Positions 1 to 5,340 of a stretch of DNA of 5,340 nt are shown here, piece by piece (position 1 is the first letter of the stretch; each line of letters opens with the position of its first letter). Under the pieces are notes generated by a model that saw only the letters and a list, made by a program, of their open reading frames with translations, did not search any database and was not told the origin of the DNA. The stretch lies in NCBI GenBank assembly GCA_947628355.1, contig CANQZO010000136.1:1-5340 (forward strand), given 5' to 3'. This DNA is from Candidatus Gastranaerophilales bacterium (lineage in GTDB: Bacteria > Cyanobacteriota > Vampirovibrionia > Gastranaerophilales > Gastranaerophilaceae). The position numbers were made by a program, and so were the translations under genes.

Positions 1-981
1 GGTGAGGCGACTGTTGCACTCGGTTCTGATACGGGCGGAAGTATAAGACTTCCTGCAAGTTATTGCGGATTGGTGGGATTAAAACCTACATACGGCAGAG
101 TATCGAGATACGGCTTAATTGCGTTCGCTTCATCATTAGACCAGATTGGACCTATAACAAGAACGGTTGAAGATGCTGCCATGCTATTAAACGTTATAGC
201 AGGTCCCGATGAAAAGGATTCAACATCTTTATCTGCAGCACCTCCCGATTTTACAAAAGATTTAAGAAATGACTTAAAAGGTGTAAAAATAGGATACATT
301 AAAGAATTATGCTCCGAAGGATTATCTGATGATGTATCCGAGGCTGTAAAAAAATCATTGGAAATATATAAATCACTCGGTGCAGAAATTGTAGAAATTT
401 CATTACCGCTTATAAAATACTCGATTGCGGTATATTATATAGTAGCAACGGCAGAGGCAAGCTCAAATTTAGCACGTTTCGACGGCGTAAAATACGGCTA
501 CCGCGCTAAAAATGCGGACACTCTTTATGATATGTACGTAAAAACACGTGCAGAAGGGTTTGGTGATGAGGTTAAAAGAAGAATAATGCTCGGTACTTAT
601 GCACTCAGTTCGGGGTATTATGATGCATACTATAAAAAGGCTCAGCAGGTCAGAAGATTGGTAAAAAATGATTTTGATAACGCATTTAAAAAAGTTGATG
701 TGTTATTGTCGCCGACATGCCCGCATACCGCTTTTGATATAGGTTCAAAGGTTCAAGATCCTTTAAGTATGTATTTAACAGATATTGCTACAATTACGGC
801 TAATCTGGCTGGAATTCCCGCAATGAATGTTCCTTTCGGTTTGGATAAAAATTCTATGCCTATAGGTATTCAATTACAGGCTGATTGTTTAAATGAATGC
901 AAATTGTTAAATGTTGGATTTAAGTTAGAAGAAGCGGTACAATTTGATTATAGTATACCGTTAAAGACTTTGGTGAAATGA
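1..981 (+). CDS. gatA: Asp-tRNA(Asn)/Glu-tRNA(Gln) amidotransferase subunit A (GatA), C-terminal 326 residues; 5' end outside window
   Basis: GatA hydrolyses glutamine and passes the ammonia to GatB, which converts Glu-tRNA(Gln) and/or Asp-tRNA(Asn) to the amidated form in the cytoplasm. The reading frame is open from base 1. The fragment begins with GSDTGGSIRLPAS (fragment residues 8-20), the amidase-signature segment that carries the nucleophilic serine (Ser14 here). The GatA-typical stretch VGLKPTYGRVSRYG and then SSLDQIGPITRTVEDAA follow. Further on, RRIMLGTYALSSGYYDAYY and the adjacent QQVRRL match the region that contains the substrate-carboxylate arginine in characterised GatA proteins. 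NLAGIPAMNVPFG and the PIGIQLQ motif close the fold. The catalytic Lys and the cis-Ser lie upstream of the window. The remaining length fits a family total of about 485-490 residues. The first in-frame start-like codon inside (TTG at 70) is not the real start. The stop TGA overlaps the next gene's ATG by 4 bp. No oddity was seen; identification is very secure. Confidence 0.95.
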   Translation, partial: GEATVALGSDTGGSIRLPASYCGLVGLKPTYGRVSRYGLIAFASSLDQIGPITRTVEDAAMLLNVIAGPDEKDSTSLSAAPPDFTKDLRNDLKGVKIGYIKELCSEGLSDDVSEAVKKSLEIYKSLGAEIVEISLPLIKYSIAVYYIVATAEASSNLARFDGVKYGYRAKNADTLYDMYVKTRAEGFGDEVKRRIMLGTYALSSGYYDAYYKKAQQVRRLVKNDFDNAFKKVDVLLSPTCPHTAFDIGSKVQDPLSMYLTDIATITANLAGIPAMNVPFGLDKNSMPIGIQLQADCLNECKLLNVGFKLEEAVQFDYSIPLKTLVK

Positions 982-1862
982 TAAAAAATATTGTTAAAAA
1001 ATTAATTATATTTATCGGCATAATTTTTATTATGACACCTGTTTGTGTTTATGCTGCGGATGAGGAAGTTTCGGAAGAAAATATACAAAATGCGATAAAT
1101 GCTTACAAAACAGGAATATCACTAGTAAGGTCAAAGGCTTATGATAATGCAATAAAGGCATTTGAACAGGCAATAGCATATAACCCTAATATGACTGATG
1201 CACTTTATAACATTGCGTCTATTTATGTTGCTCAAAAAAAATATGATGAAGCCTATAATACTTATACAAAAATTATTGCTTTAAATCCGCATGATTATGA
1301 TTCAATACTTCAAGCGGCAAAAATTTCATATAACAGAAAAAACTATGCGCTTGCAATGAAATATTTAAAATTTATTCCGGATGATTATGAACATTACTAT
1401 TTTGCGCAACAAATGTATAAAGACGCAAAAGAAATGTTTGATTCTCAAGTCGATAAAATAGCCAGAGCAAAAGTCACGACAGCTAATGCCAGTAAAAAAG
1501 TGTTAATTGATAAATTTAATTCACCTGCGGGCATGGTTGTTGATAAAGAGGGAAACATTTATGTGGCAAGCTATTCGGATAATGCAATAATAAAAGTAGA
1601 TAACAGAAAAAATAAAACTAATTTTATAAAGGATTATCTTTTGGATGGCCCTGTAGGTCTTGCTATTGATGATTATGACAATATTTATGTTGCAAATTAT
1701 GATGCAAATAATATTTTAAAAGTAACAAAAGCAGGGCAAGTCAGTGTTTTTATGGATAAAATATCTCAGCCCTACTTTTTATACATAAAAGATGATGTTT
1801 TATATATATCGGAACAGGGAAATAATGTCGTTGTAACTTATAAGTTATCAACAGGCAATTAA
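978..1862 (+). CDS. Secreted TPR protein with a half-length NHL-type beta propeller
   Basis: The product has 294 residues. The N-terminus is a clear Sec signal peptide: basic MIKNIVKK, a hydrophobic core at about 9-24, and a probable cut after VYA (residue 26). The mature protein should therefore lie outside the inner membrane. Residues ~38-134 form about three tetratricopeptide repeats, for example AYDNAIKAFEQAIAYNP (54-70) and KYDEAYNTYTKIIALNP (88-104). Residues ~178-292 hold three NHL-like blades: SPAGMVVDKEGNIYVASYSD, GPVGLAIDDYDNIYVANYDA, and a more divergent third that includes DDVLYISEQGNNVVV. NHL propellers usually have six blades or so, so this one looks truncated or must assemble from two chains. 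Both modules bind partners, and no catalytic motif is visible. The ATG overlaps the gatA stop (ATGA) and has no well-spaced Shine-Dalgarno (GGTGA ends 1 nt before it), which suggests translational coupling. The stop abuts the stop of the opposing gene. The fold assignment is good; the function is unknown. Confidence 0.88.
   Translation: MIKNIVKKLIIFIGIIFIMTPVCVYAADEEVSEENIQNAINAYKTGISLVRSKAYDNAIKAFEQAIAYNPNMTDALYNIASIYVAQKKYDEAYNTYTKIIALNPHDYDSILQAAKISYNRKNYALAMKYLKFIPDDYEHYYFAQQMYKDAKEMFDSQVDKIARAKVTTANASKKVLIDKFNSPAGMVVDKEGNIYVASYSDNAIIKVDNRKNKTNFIKDYLLDGPVGLAIDDYDNIYVANYDANNILKVTKAGQVSVFMDKISQPYFLYIKDDVLYISEQGNNVVVTYKLSTGN
1830..1852. terminator. Palindrome at the convergent gene ends, weak bidirectional terminator candidate
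   Basis: Bases 1834-1847 (TAACTTATAAGTTA) are a perfect 14-bp palindrome. It extends with GTTG (1830-1833) and CAAC (1849-1852) across a single bulged T, giving a stem of about nine pairs with a TATA loop. It sits in the last codons of the TPR/NHL gene and, read the other way, just after the stop of the PHP-like gene. The stem is AT-rich and neither side has a proper T-run, so it is only a candidate. It is the only hairpin of note near the zero-length convergent junction. Confidence 0.3.
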
Positions 1863-3311
1863 TTATTTTAGTAATGCAAAACTTCCGCCTGTTTCTTTAA
1901 GTTCTGTATTATCCCGAAGAATATTATTAAATCTTTTTATATCTTCTTCTTCCCTGCGGGAAAGGCTGCCTTGTTCGTAATCCGGTGAAACTGATTCAAA
2001 CGCATAAAGCATACCATTTGATGATGACTGCAGGTCTTTAATAAAATTAAGAATATTGTCTATGTATTGCGGATTATTATTATCAAATAATTTAGTAAGA
2101 TAAAACGGAGAAGCAAGCGACATAACGGGTTTTTGCGGTTCTTTTCCAAAACAATTAATAATTCCCTGATATGTATTTTCGGAAGAAGAAATTATTTCGC
2201 CGTTTTGAGTATTAAATCTTGTTGCAAATTTGTGGAAAAGCTGGTTAACCGTGCTATTTAAGGGATTTTTATCGTCGTCAAATTTAATAAATAAATTGGA
2301 AGTATCATCATCTTGTGAACCGATGAGCACTTTGCCCATTTGGCTTAATATATTTTGTGATTCTTTATAAACATCTTCAACAGGCTTGCTTTTAATACTG
2401 CTGTCACCTTTTGTTTCCACATAGTCTTTTAACAAACTGAATAAATTAGGAATTGTGAAATCACTAAAGTATTTAAGCCCGTTTTGTTCCGCAAATTCCA
2501 TTATACTGTATGATAATGCAGGATTTAATTTCTTAACTTCGTTAATAATTGTTTCAATCATTTCACGTCTTTTCGCAATTCTTTCATCAACAAAACTTAT
2601 CAGGTTCTTTGAAAACGGGTTAATTCCGTATATAAGCATTTCGTGATTGGTATAATAATTGCTGAGTTCGGGTGATTTATGAATAAATGTTAATTTAATT
2701 GCGGGAACAAGTTTTAAGTGCTTAAATTTTTCGGGATTTTCTCCTAATATTCTTACGGCGTGCTGAGTGCTTTCAAGGGTGTCGGTATCGGCTATTGCAA
2801 AGATAAAATCTTTTCCGGTCTGTTCGTAATACTTTTGTGCAAATGTGTTTGCCTTGTTTAAAATATCAACAACAGTCTGATTTCCGTGGGAAAAATTTGT
2901 TTGGTTATCTAAATCGGCACAATATATTCCGCGTGTTAAATTTTTATCATGTGATAAAAAATTTTCTGCGGTTAAGCCGCTAATTAGATTTTTAAATTCT
3001 TCGGGTGAAACAACATTTCTAAAATTCTGCGCGGGGATGTCGGTTTCAAAAACTTCTGAAAGTCCTTTTGATAATGTTTTATGGAAATCTGAAACTTCAG
3101 TGTTATCATCAGCATGATTTTCTGCAGGCTTAATATTTGTATTTTTTTTAAATTTATCAAAAAATCCGCAAAAATGAGGTGTTGAATTATTTTTATGTAC
3201 CAATGAAAATCCGTAAGTATCATTAATTTTGGTATCAACAAATGAACGGTGAACCGTACTTTTCCCGTTATTAAAGTTTAATATGTAATTATTAATCGGA
3301 GATATTTTCAT
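1863..3311 (-). CDS. PHP-superfamily-like protein with the metal site lost (putative pseudoenzyme), leader-tagged
   Basis: The product has 482 residues, no signal peptide and no membrane segment. Residues 1-50 form an Asn-rich leader (MKISPINNY...) ending in PHFCGFFDKFKK. From about residue 128 the order of motifs follows PHP phosphoesterases of the TrpH/YciV type: DLDNQTNFSHG (133-143) for DLHxHTxxSxG; FAIADTDTLES (171-181) for the I-T-DHD-TL motif; VPAIKLTF (202-209) for the PGIE motif; EMLIYGIN (224-231) for HxLGYGI; a following helix ERIAKRREMIETII (243-256); SLASP (398-402) for xLAHP; and TGGSFAL (474-480) for TGGSDxH. In each motif the backbone residues persist but the His/Asp/Glu metal ligands are replaced, so hydrolysis by the usual trinuclear site is unlikely. 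Residues ~281-395 are not recognised. The start is ATG at 3311, 3 bp after the upstream gene's stop, with only a weak A-rich ribosome site, so coupling to that gene is likely. A divergent unrelated fold is possible but less likely given the ordered set of motifs. Confidence 0.8.
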   Translation of the reverse strand: MKISPINNYILNFNNGKSTVHRSFVDTKINDTYGFSLVHKNNSTPHFCGFFDKFKKNTNIKPAENHADDNTEVSDFHKTLSKGLSEVFETDIPAQNFRNVVSPEEFKNLISGLTAENFLSHDKNLTRGIYCADLDNQTNFSHGNQTVVDILNKANTFAQKYYEQTGKDFIFAIADTDTLESTQHAVRILGENPEKFKHLKLVPAIKLTFIHKSPELSNYYTNHEMLIYGINPFSKNLISFVDERIAKRREMIETIINEVKKLNPALSYSIMEFAEQNGLKYFSDFTIPNLFSLLKDYVETKGDSSIKSKPVEDVYKESQNILSQMGKVLIGSQDDDTSNLFIKFDDDKNPLNSTVNQLFHKFATRFNTQNGEIISSSENTYQGIINCFGKEPQKPVMSLASPFYLTKLFDNNNPQYIDNILNFIKDLQSSSNGMLYAFESVSPDYEQGSLSRREEEDIKRFNNILRDNTELKETGGSFALLK

Positions 3312-3314
3312 TTT

Positions 3315-3605
3315 TTATTTCTTTATCTTACTGAACTTAATACGCGGGACAATAAAATATATCAGTGATGAGATTACGGCAATATTTCTGAAGGGATGTT
3401 GTTTCTTTTTTGGAACAACAACAGAGGCTCTATACATATCTGTTTTTAAATCGCGTTCTTTTAATGTTTTGCTAAGTGAAAAAAACGGCAGAGAATCAGG
3501 TGCAGTTATGGAAACTTCATTGCTTCCTTTCGGATTATCTTTGAGTTTTTTTGCACCTATGATGTTATCATTATTGAGATATAGGGAATTAACATTAGTA
3601 GTCAT
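3315..3605 (-). CDS. Small leader-tagged protein with one C-terminal membrane segment
   Basis: I do not recognise this 96-residue protein. It begins MTTNVNSLYLNNDNIIGAKK, an Asn-rich leader that aligns without gaps with the N-terminus of the gene at 3806 (LNN, then G, KK and D at the same spacing). The middle is polar and charged. Residues ~74-88 (NIAVISSLIYFIVPR) form a single short hydrophobic segment followed by the basic tail KFSKIKK. This suggests a C-terminally anchored inner-membrane protein with its bulk in the cytoplasm. The start at ATG 3605 was chosen because GGAG lies at 3617-3620 upstream and because it gives the family-like leader. A longer form from TTG at 3659 would add 18 hydrophobic residues, has no ribosome site and would bury that GGAG. 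The gene is followed after 3 bp by the PHP-like gene, so the two are almost certainly co-transcribed. Confidence 0.7.
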   Translation of the reverse strand: MTTNVNSLYLNNDNIIGAKKLKDNPKGSNEVSITAPDSLPFFSLSKTLKERDLKTDMYRASVVVPKKKQHPFRNIAVISSLIYFIVPRIKFSKIKK

Positions 3606-3614
3606 GAAAATATA

Positions 3615-3620
3615 TTCTCC
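3615..3620 (-). promoter_or_regulatory. Ribosome binding site deciding the start of the small membrane protein
   Basis: On the minus strand GGAGAA lies 9 nt before the ATG at 3605 (11 nt counted from GGAG). It favours this start over the upstream TTG at 3659, for which no Shine-Dalgarno is visible. Confidence 0.6.
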
Positions 3621-3773
3621 GCAGAGAAGTAAAAAATTGAATAAAATATCAATTGTCAAAAAAACATTAGGAATGAATAAAAATTTTACAATAATTAATA
3701 AAAAAGATGTAAATTTTTGTTAAAAAAGAGTAAACAAAAAAGCAATAAAACCCGTTTTCGTGAGTTAAAAGAG

Positions 3774-3779
3774 TATGAT
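3774..3779 (+). promoter_or_regulatory. Possible -10 box for the GH13-like gene
   Basis: TATGAT matches five of six bases of TATAAT and would place the transcript start near 3786, giving a leader of about 20 nt that just includes the ribosome site. No -35 of quality is found 16-18 bp upstream (CCCGTT at 3751-3756 is poor), so this is a weak call in a very AT-rich background. Confidence 0.25.
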
Positions 3780-3792
3780 TTTCTGCATGCAA

Positions 3793-3799
3793 AAAGGAG
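3793..3799 (+). promoter_or_regulatory. Strong ribosome binding site for a GTG start
   Basis: AAAGGAG lies 6 nt before GTG at 3806. It fixes the start of the GH13-like gene despite the non-ATG codon, and the resulting N-terminus (MNIQNNGVNLNNVAFSG) has the leader type seen in its neighbours. Confidence 0.85.
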
Positions 3800-3805
3800 T
3801 AAAAA

Positions 3806-5340
3806 GTGAATATTCAAAATAACGGAGTTAACTTAAATAATGTAGCCTTTTCAGGACATAAAAAATTTATCGATAAAACAGGCTATGAAAGACATAAATT
3901 TTATTACCTTTATGATGCTGAAAAATATGACTGTGAGCTTGAATTATATAATATTCAAAGAGATAAAAACGGAAATTTAACGATAGCGGAAAAAGATACA
4001 CCCGCAAAAACATTTAAAATGGATGGCGGGATGATAGAAAAAGATATGAGTGAAATCGATGAAATTAATCATAAAATCGGTTTTGCCTATCGCTTTAAAT
4101 TAACCGATAAGAAAACTCAAAAATCCACTTATGCTTTTGATAACGGAACAGTTATCGGGATATTTAATCAAAATGCCGGAAATCAATATAATGTAGTATT
4201 AAATAACAGAGCAGCCATTAATAAAAACGGACCTATGCAGTTAATAATGCCTGATTTGTATTATCCCGGAGCAGAAAAATCCGTATCGCCTACAGAAGCA
4301 TTAAGGGGAACAGCTTTAACAAAATTAGATAAAGGAAAGAGAAATACTGCACTTAATGCTGTTCGTACGCACGCAAATAAATTGGGCGGGAATTTCTACG
4401 GAATAATTGCAAGACTTAAAGAAATTTCACAACAAGAGGGCATAAAAAGAATTGTAGGTACTCCTTATACAAAAGATTCAATATCTTCACATAAATATTG
4501 GACTGAAAATGCTTATCAAATTTCACCTGATTTCGGAACGGAAGAAGATTTCAGAGTATTTCAAAGAGAATTATTTAAAAATGACATAAACTGGGTAGCA
4601 GACGCTGCTCTTGTAAATGAGGGGTTCGGCGGAATACACATGGCTGAACTGTTAAGAAAAGGCGAAAATTCCGTTTCAAAAAATATGTTCAGAACAGGTG
4701 AAATAGTGTCGCTGGGAATATTGCCCGATAAAAGCGAACATACAAATATGAAGATTATAAATGCTCCGGTTATGTTAAACGAACAAAATGAAGTTGTTAA
4801 AAATCCTCAATATGACTCAAAAAAACCGACATATATACAATTTTATGATGACAGGCTTGTAAGCGATGAACAAAAGAAATCTCAATCGCCGTCAGATTTA
4901 ATAACTTATGATAAGAAAAATACCGATAATATTTATGATATTACTCATCATGACGATGCCGTATATCCTTTCCCGATAGAAGTAAGCCCTATAGAACTTG
5001 AGAATAATATAAAACGAATAGCAAAGGAAAACGGCGGAAGAGTTGATTTATCCGATACAAGTATAATTAAACAGGCTGCAAACTTCAGCACCTTTAATGT
5101 TGTAAATAAAAGCAATGCGGGTGGTATTGAACTTTGGGACGGCAATGTTGATATAGCAAAATTAATGTTTTACCCGAGTTTGAAAGATGATGAAAGATTT
5201 GTTAAACTTCCCGCTTATGAAAAAGCAGAAGCACAGGCGGATTTTGACAGAGGTGCTATGGCTGTTCGCGAATATGCCGTTAATTCGGGAAAATATTGGA
5301 CAAAATTATGCGCTGACGAACTCCTTGACTATACTTCGGG
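3806..5340 (+). CDS. GH13 (alpha-amylase)-like protein with N-terminal beta-sandwich and leader; 3' end outside window
   Basis: The frame is open to the window end: 511 complete codons and no stop. Residues 1-21 are the leader (MNIQNNGVNLNNVAFSGHKK). Residues ~27-120 look beta-rich, and AYRFKLTDKK...YAFDNG resembles the end of a CBM48/E-set carbohydrate-binding domain. MQLIMPDLYYPG (144-155) precedes a GH13-type barrel. GGNFYGIIARLKEI (194-207) matches the usual G-x-L-x-GI-x-x-KL start. IVGTPYT (216-222) matches the strand ending in a Pro. SSHKYWTENAYQI (227-239) and SPDFGTEEDF (240-249) match the GYD..D/FGT-x-EDF segment. INWVADAALVNEG (261-273) stands for conserved region I. ELWDGNVDIAKLMF (442-455) and VREYAVNSGKYW (487-498) match the stretch just before region II. 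Canonical region I (DxxxNH) reads DAALVNE, with one extra residue and His replaced by Glu. There is no signal peptide, so a cytoplasmic location and a role linked to glucans are inferred. Fold call fairly strong; activity uncertain. Confidence 0.8.
   Translation, partial: MNIQNNGVNLNNVAFSGHKKFIDKTGYERHKFYYLYDAEKYDCELELYNIQRDKNGNLTIAEKDTPAKTFKMDGGMIEKDMSEIDEINHKIGFAYRFKLTDKKTQKSTYAFDNGTVIGIFNQNAGNQYNVVLNNRAAINKNGPMQLIMPDLYYPGAEKSVSPTEALRGTALTKLDKGKRNTALNAVRTHANKLGGNFYGIIARLKEISQQEGIKRIVGTPYTKDSISSHKYWTENAYQISPDFGTEEDFRVFQRELFKNDINWVADAALVNEGFGGIHMAELLRKGENSVSKNMFRTGEIVSLGILPDKSEHTNMKIINAPVMLNEQNEVVKNPQYDSKKPTYIQFYDDRLVSDEQKKSQSPSDLITYDKKNTDNIYDITHHDDAVYPFPIEVSPIELENNIKRIAKENGGRVDLSDTSIIKQAANFSTFNVVNKSNAGGIELWDGNVDIAKLMFYPSLKDDERFVKLPAYEKAEAQADFDRGAMAVREYAVNSGKYWTKLCADELLDYTS

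Larger units (their letters stand above)
3606..3805. promoter_or_regulatory. Divergent AT-rich intergenic control region
   Basis: These 200 bp lie between two divergently transcribed units and must hold a promoter for each. The region is extremely A/T-rich. Rightward, TATGAT at 3774-3779 is a fair -10 box about 27 bp before the GTG start, but no good -35 lies at the right distance. Leftward, a perfect TTGACA (minus strand, 3654-3659) has no convincing -10 at 16-18 bp. The region holds no credible gene; an 84-codon plus-strand frame that reaches into it (3469-3723) is the shadow of the small membrane-protein gene. Confidence 0.55.

Noticed and set aside
60..299. 79-codon minus-strand frame in gatA
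   Set aside because: Shadow of a conserved gatA segment; the protein has no recognisable features.
1290..1680. Repeated GATGATTATGA-like strings (about 1292, 1380, 1669)
   Set aside because: They encode Asp-Tyr-rich turns in different domains of the TPR/NHL protein, with irregular spacing and no flanking similarity; codon bias in AT-rich DNA explains them.
2455..3241. Short frames inside the PHP-like gene (plus 2455-2646, minus 2984-3241)
   Set aside because: They lie within a long intact frame carrying ordered family motifs; they have no ribosome sites and low-complexity translations.
3606..3659. Extension of the small membrane protein to a TTG start with 18 extra hydrophobic residues (possible signal sequence)
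   Set aside because: There is no ribosome site before the TTG, a GGAG lies inside the extension before ATG 3605, and the shorter form gives the leader shared with the neighbours.
3654..3659. Perfect TTGACA -35 box on the minus strand for the leftward unit
   Set aside because: No credible -10 at 16-18 bp (best is a T-run); kept only as a remark in the intergenic entry.
3469..3723. 84-codon plus-strand frame across the small membrane gene and intergenic region
   Set aside because: It is antisense to a better supported gene with its own ribosome site and leader motif, has no Shine-Dalgarno, and its protein is low-complexity Leu/Lys-rich.
3741..3765. Possible terminator AAAACCCGTTTT in the divergent region
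   Set aside because: The arms leave no room for a loop and no gene ends just upstream.
4948..5145. 65-codon minus-strand frame inside the GH13-like gene
   Set aside because: It is antisense to a well supported open frame with GH13 motifs on the plus strand.

Overview
The window is an AT-rich bacterial segment (roughly one third G+C by eye) with five protein-coding genes packed almost without gaps. No RNA gene, insertion sequence, CRISPR array or phage gene was seen. The organism looks like an uncultured, low-GC, host-associated bacterium. Several proteins start with a short Asn-rich leader ending in a Phe-x-Gly-like motif. From memory this resembles many hypothetical proteins of Gastranaerophilales/Melainabacteria (non-photosynthetic relatives of Cyanobacteria). 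That placement is an inference; no marker gene here fixes the taxonomy.

Layout: bases 1-981 (+) hold the C-terminal two thirds of gatA, the amidase subunit of the Asp/Glu-tRNA amidotransferase. Its stop overlaps, as ATGA, the start of a secreted protein with tetratricopeptide repeats followed by half an NHL-type beta propeller (978-1862, +). That gene ends exactly where a convergent gene ends: two TAA stops abut at 1862/1863. Bases 1863-3605 (-) form a two-gene unit. A 96-residue protein with one C-terminal membrane segment comes first, followed after 3 bp by a 482-residue protein. The larger protein keeps the sequence skeleton of a PHP-family phosphoesterase but has lost essentially every metal ligand. 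A 200-bp AT-rich divergent intergenic region separates this unit from a gene that runs off the right edge (3806-5340, +). It encodes a large protein with a beta-sandwich-like N-terminal region and a GH13 (alpha-amylase)-type barrel in which conserved region I is altered.

How they may work together: gatA is housekeeping, and its downstream partner is a probable envelope or periplasmic protein tied to it by translational coupling. The divergent block is the accessory-looking part. Its three proteins share an N-terminal leader type. Two of them are built on enzyme folds (PHP, GH13) whose catalytic signatures look degraded, and the third is a small membrane-anchored protein. I suggest a lineage-specific set of leader-tagged pseudoenzyme-like proteins under a shared divergent control region. 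The degraded PHP site is read directly from the sequence; the shared purpose is speculation.
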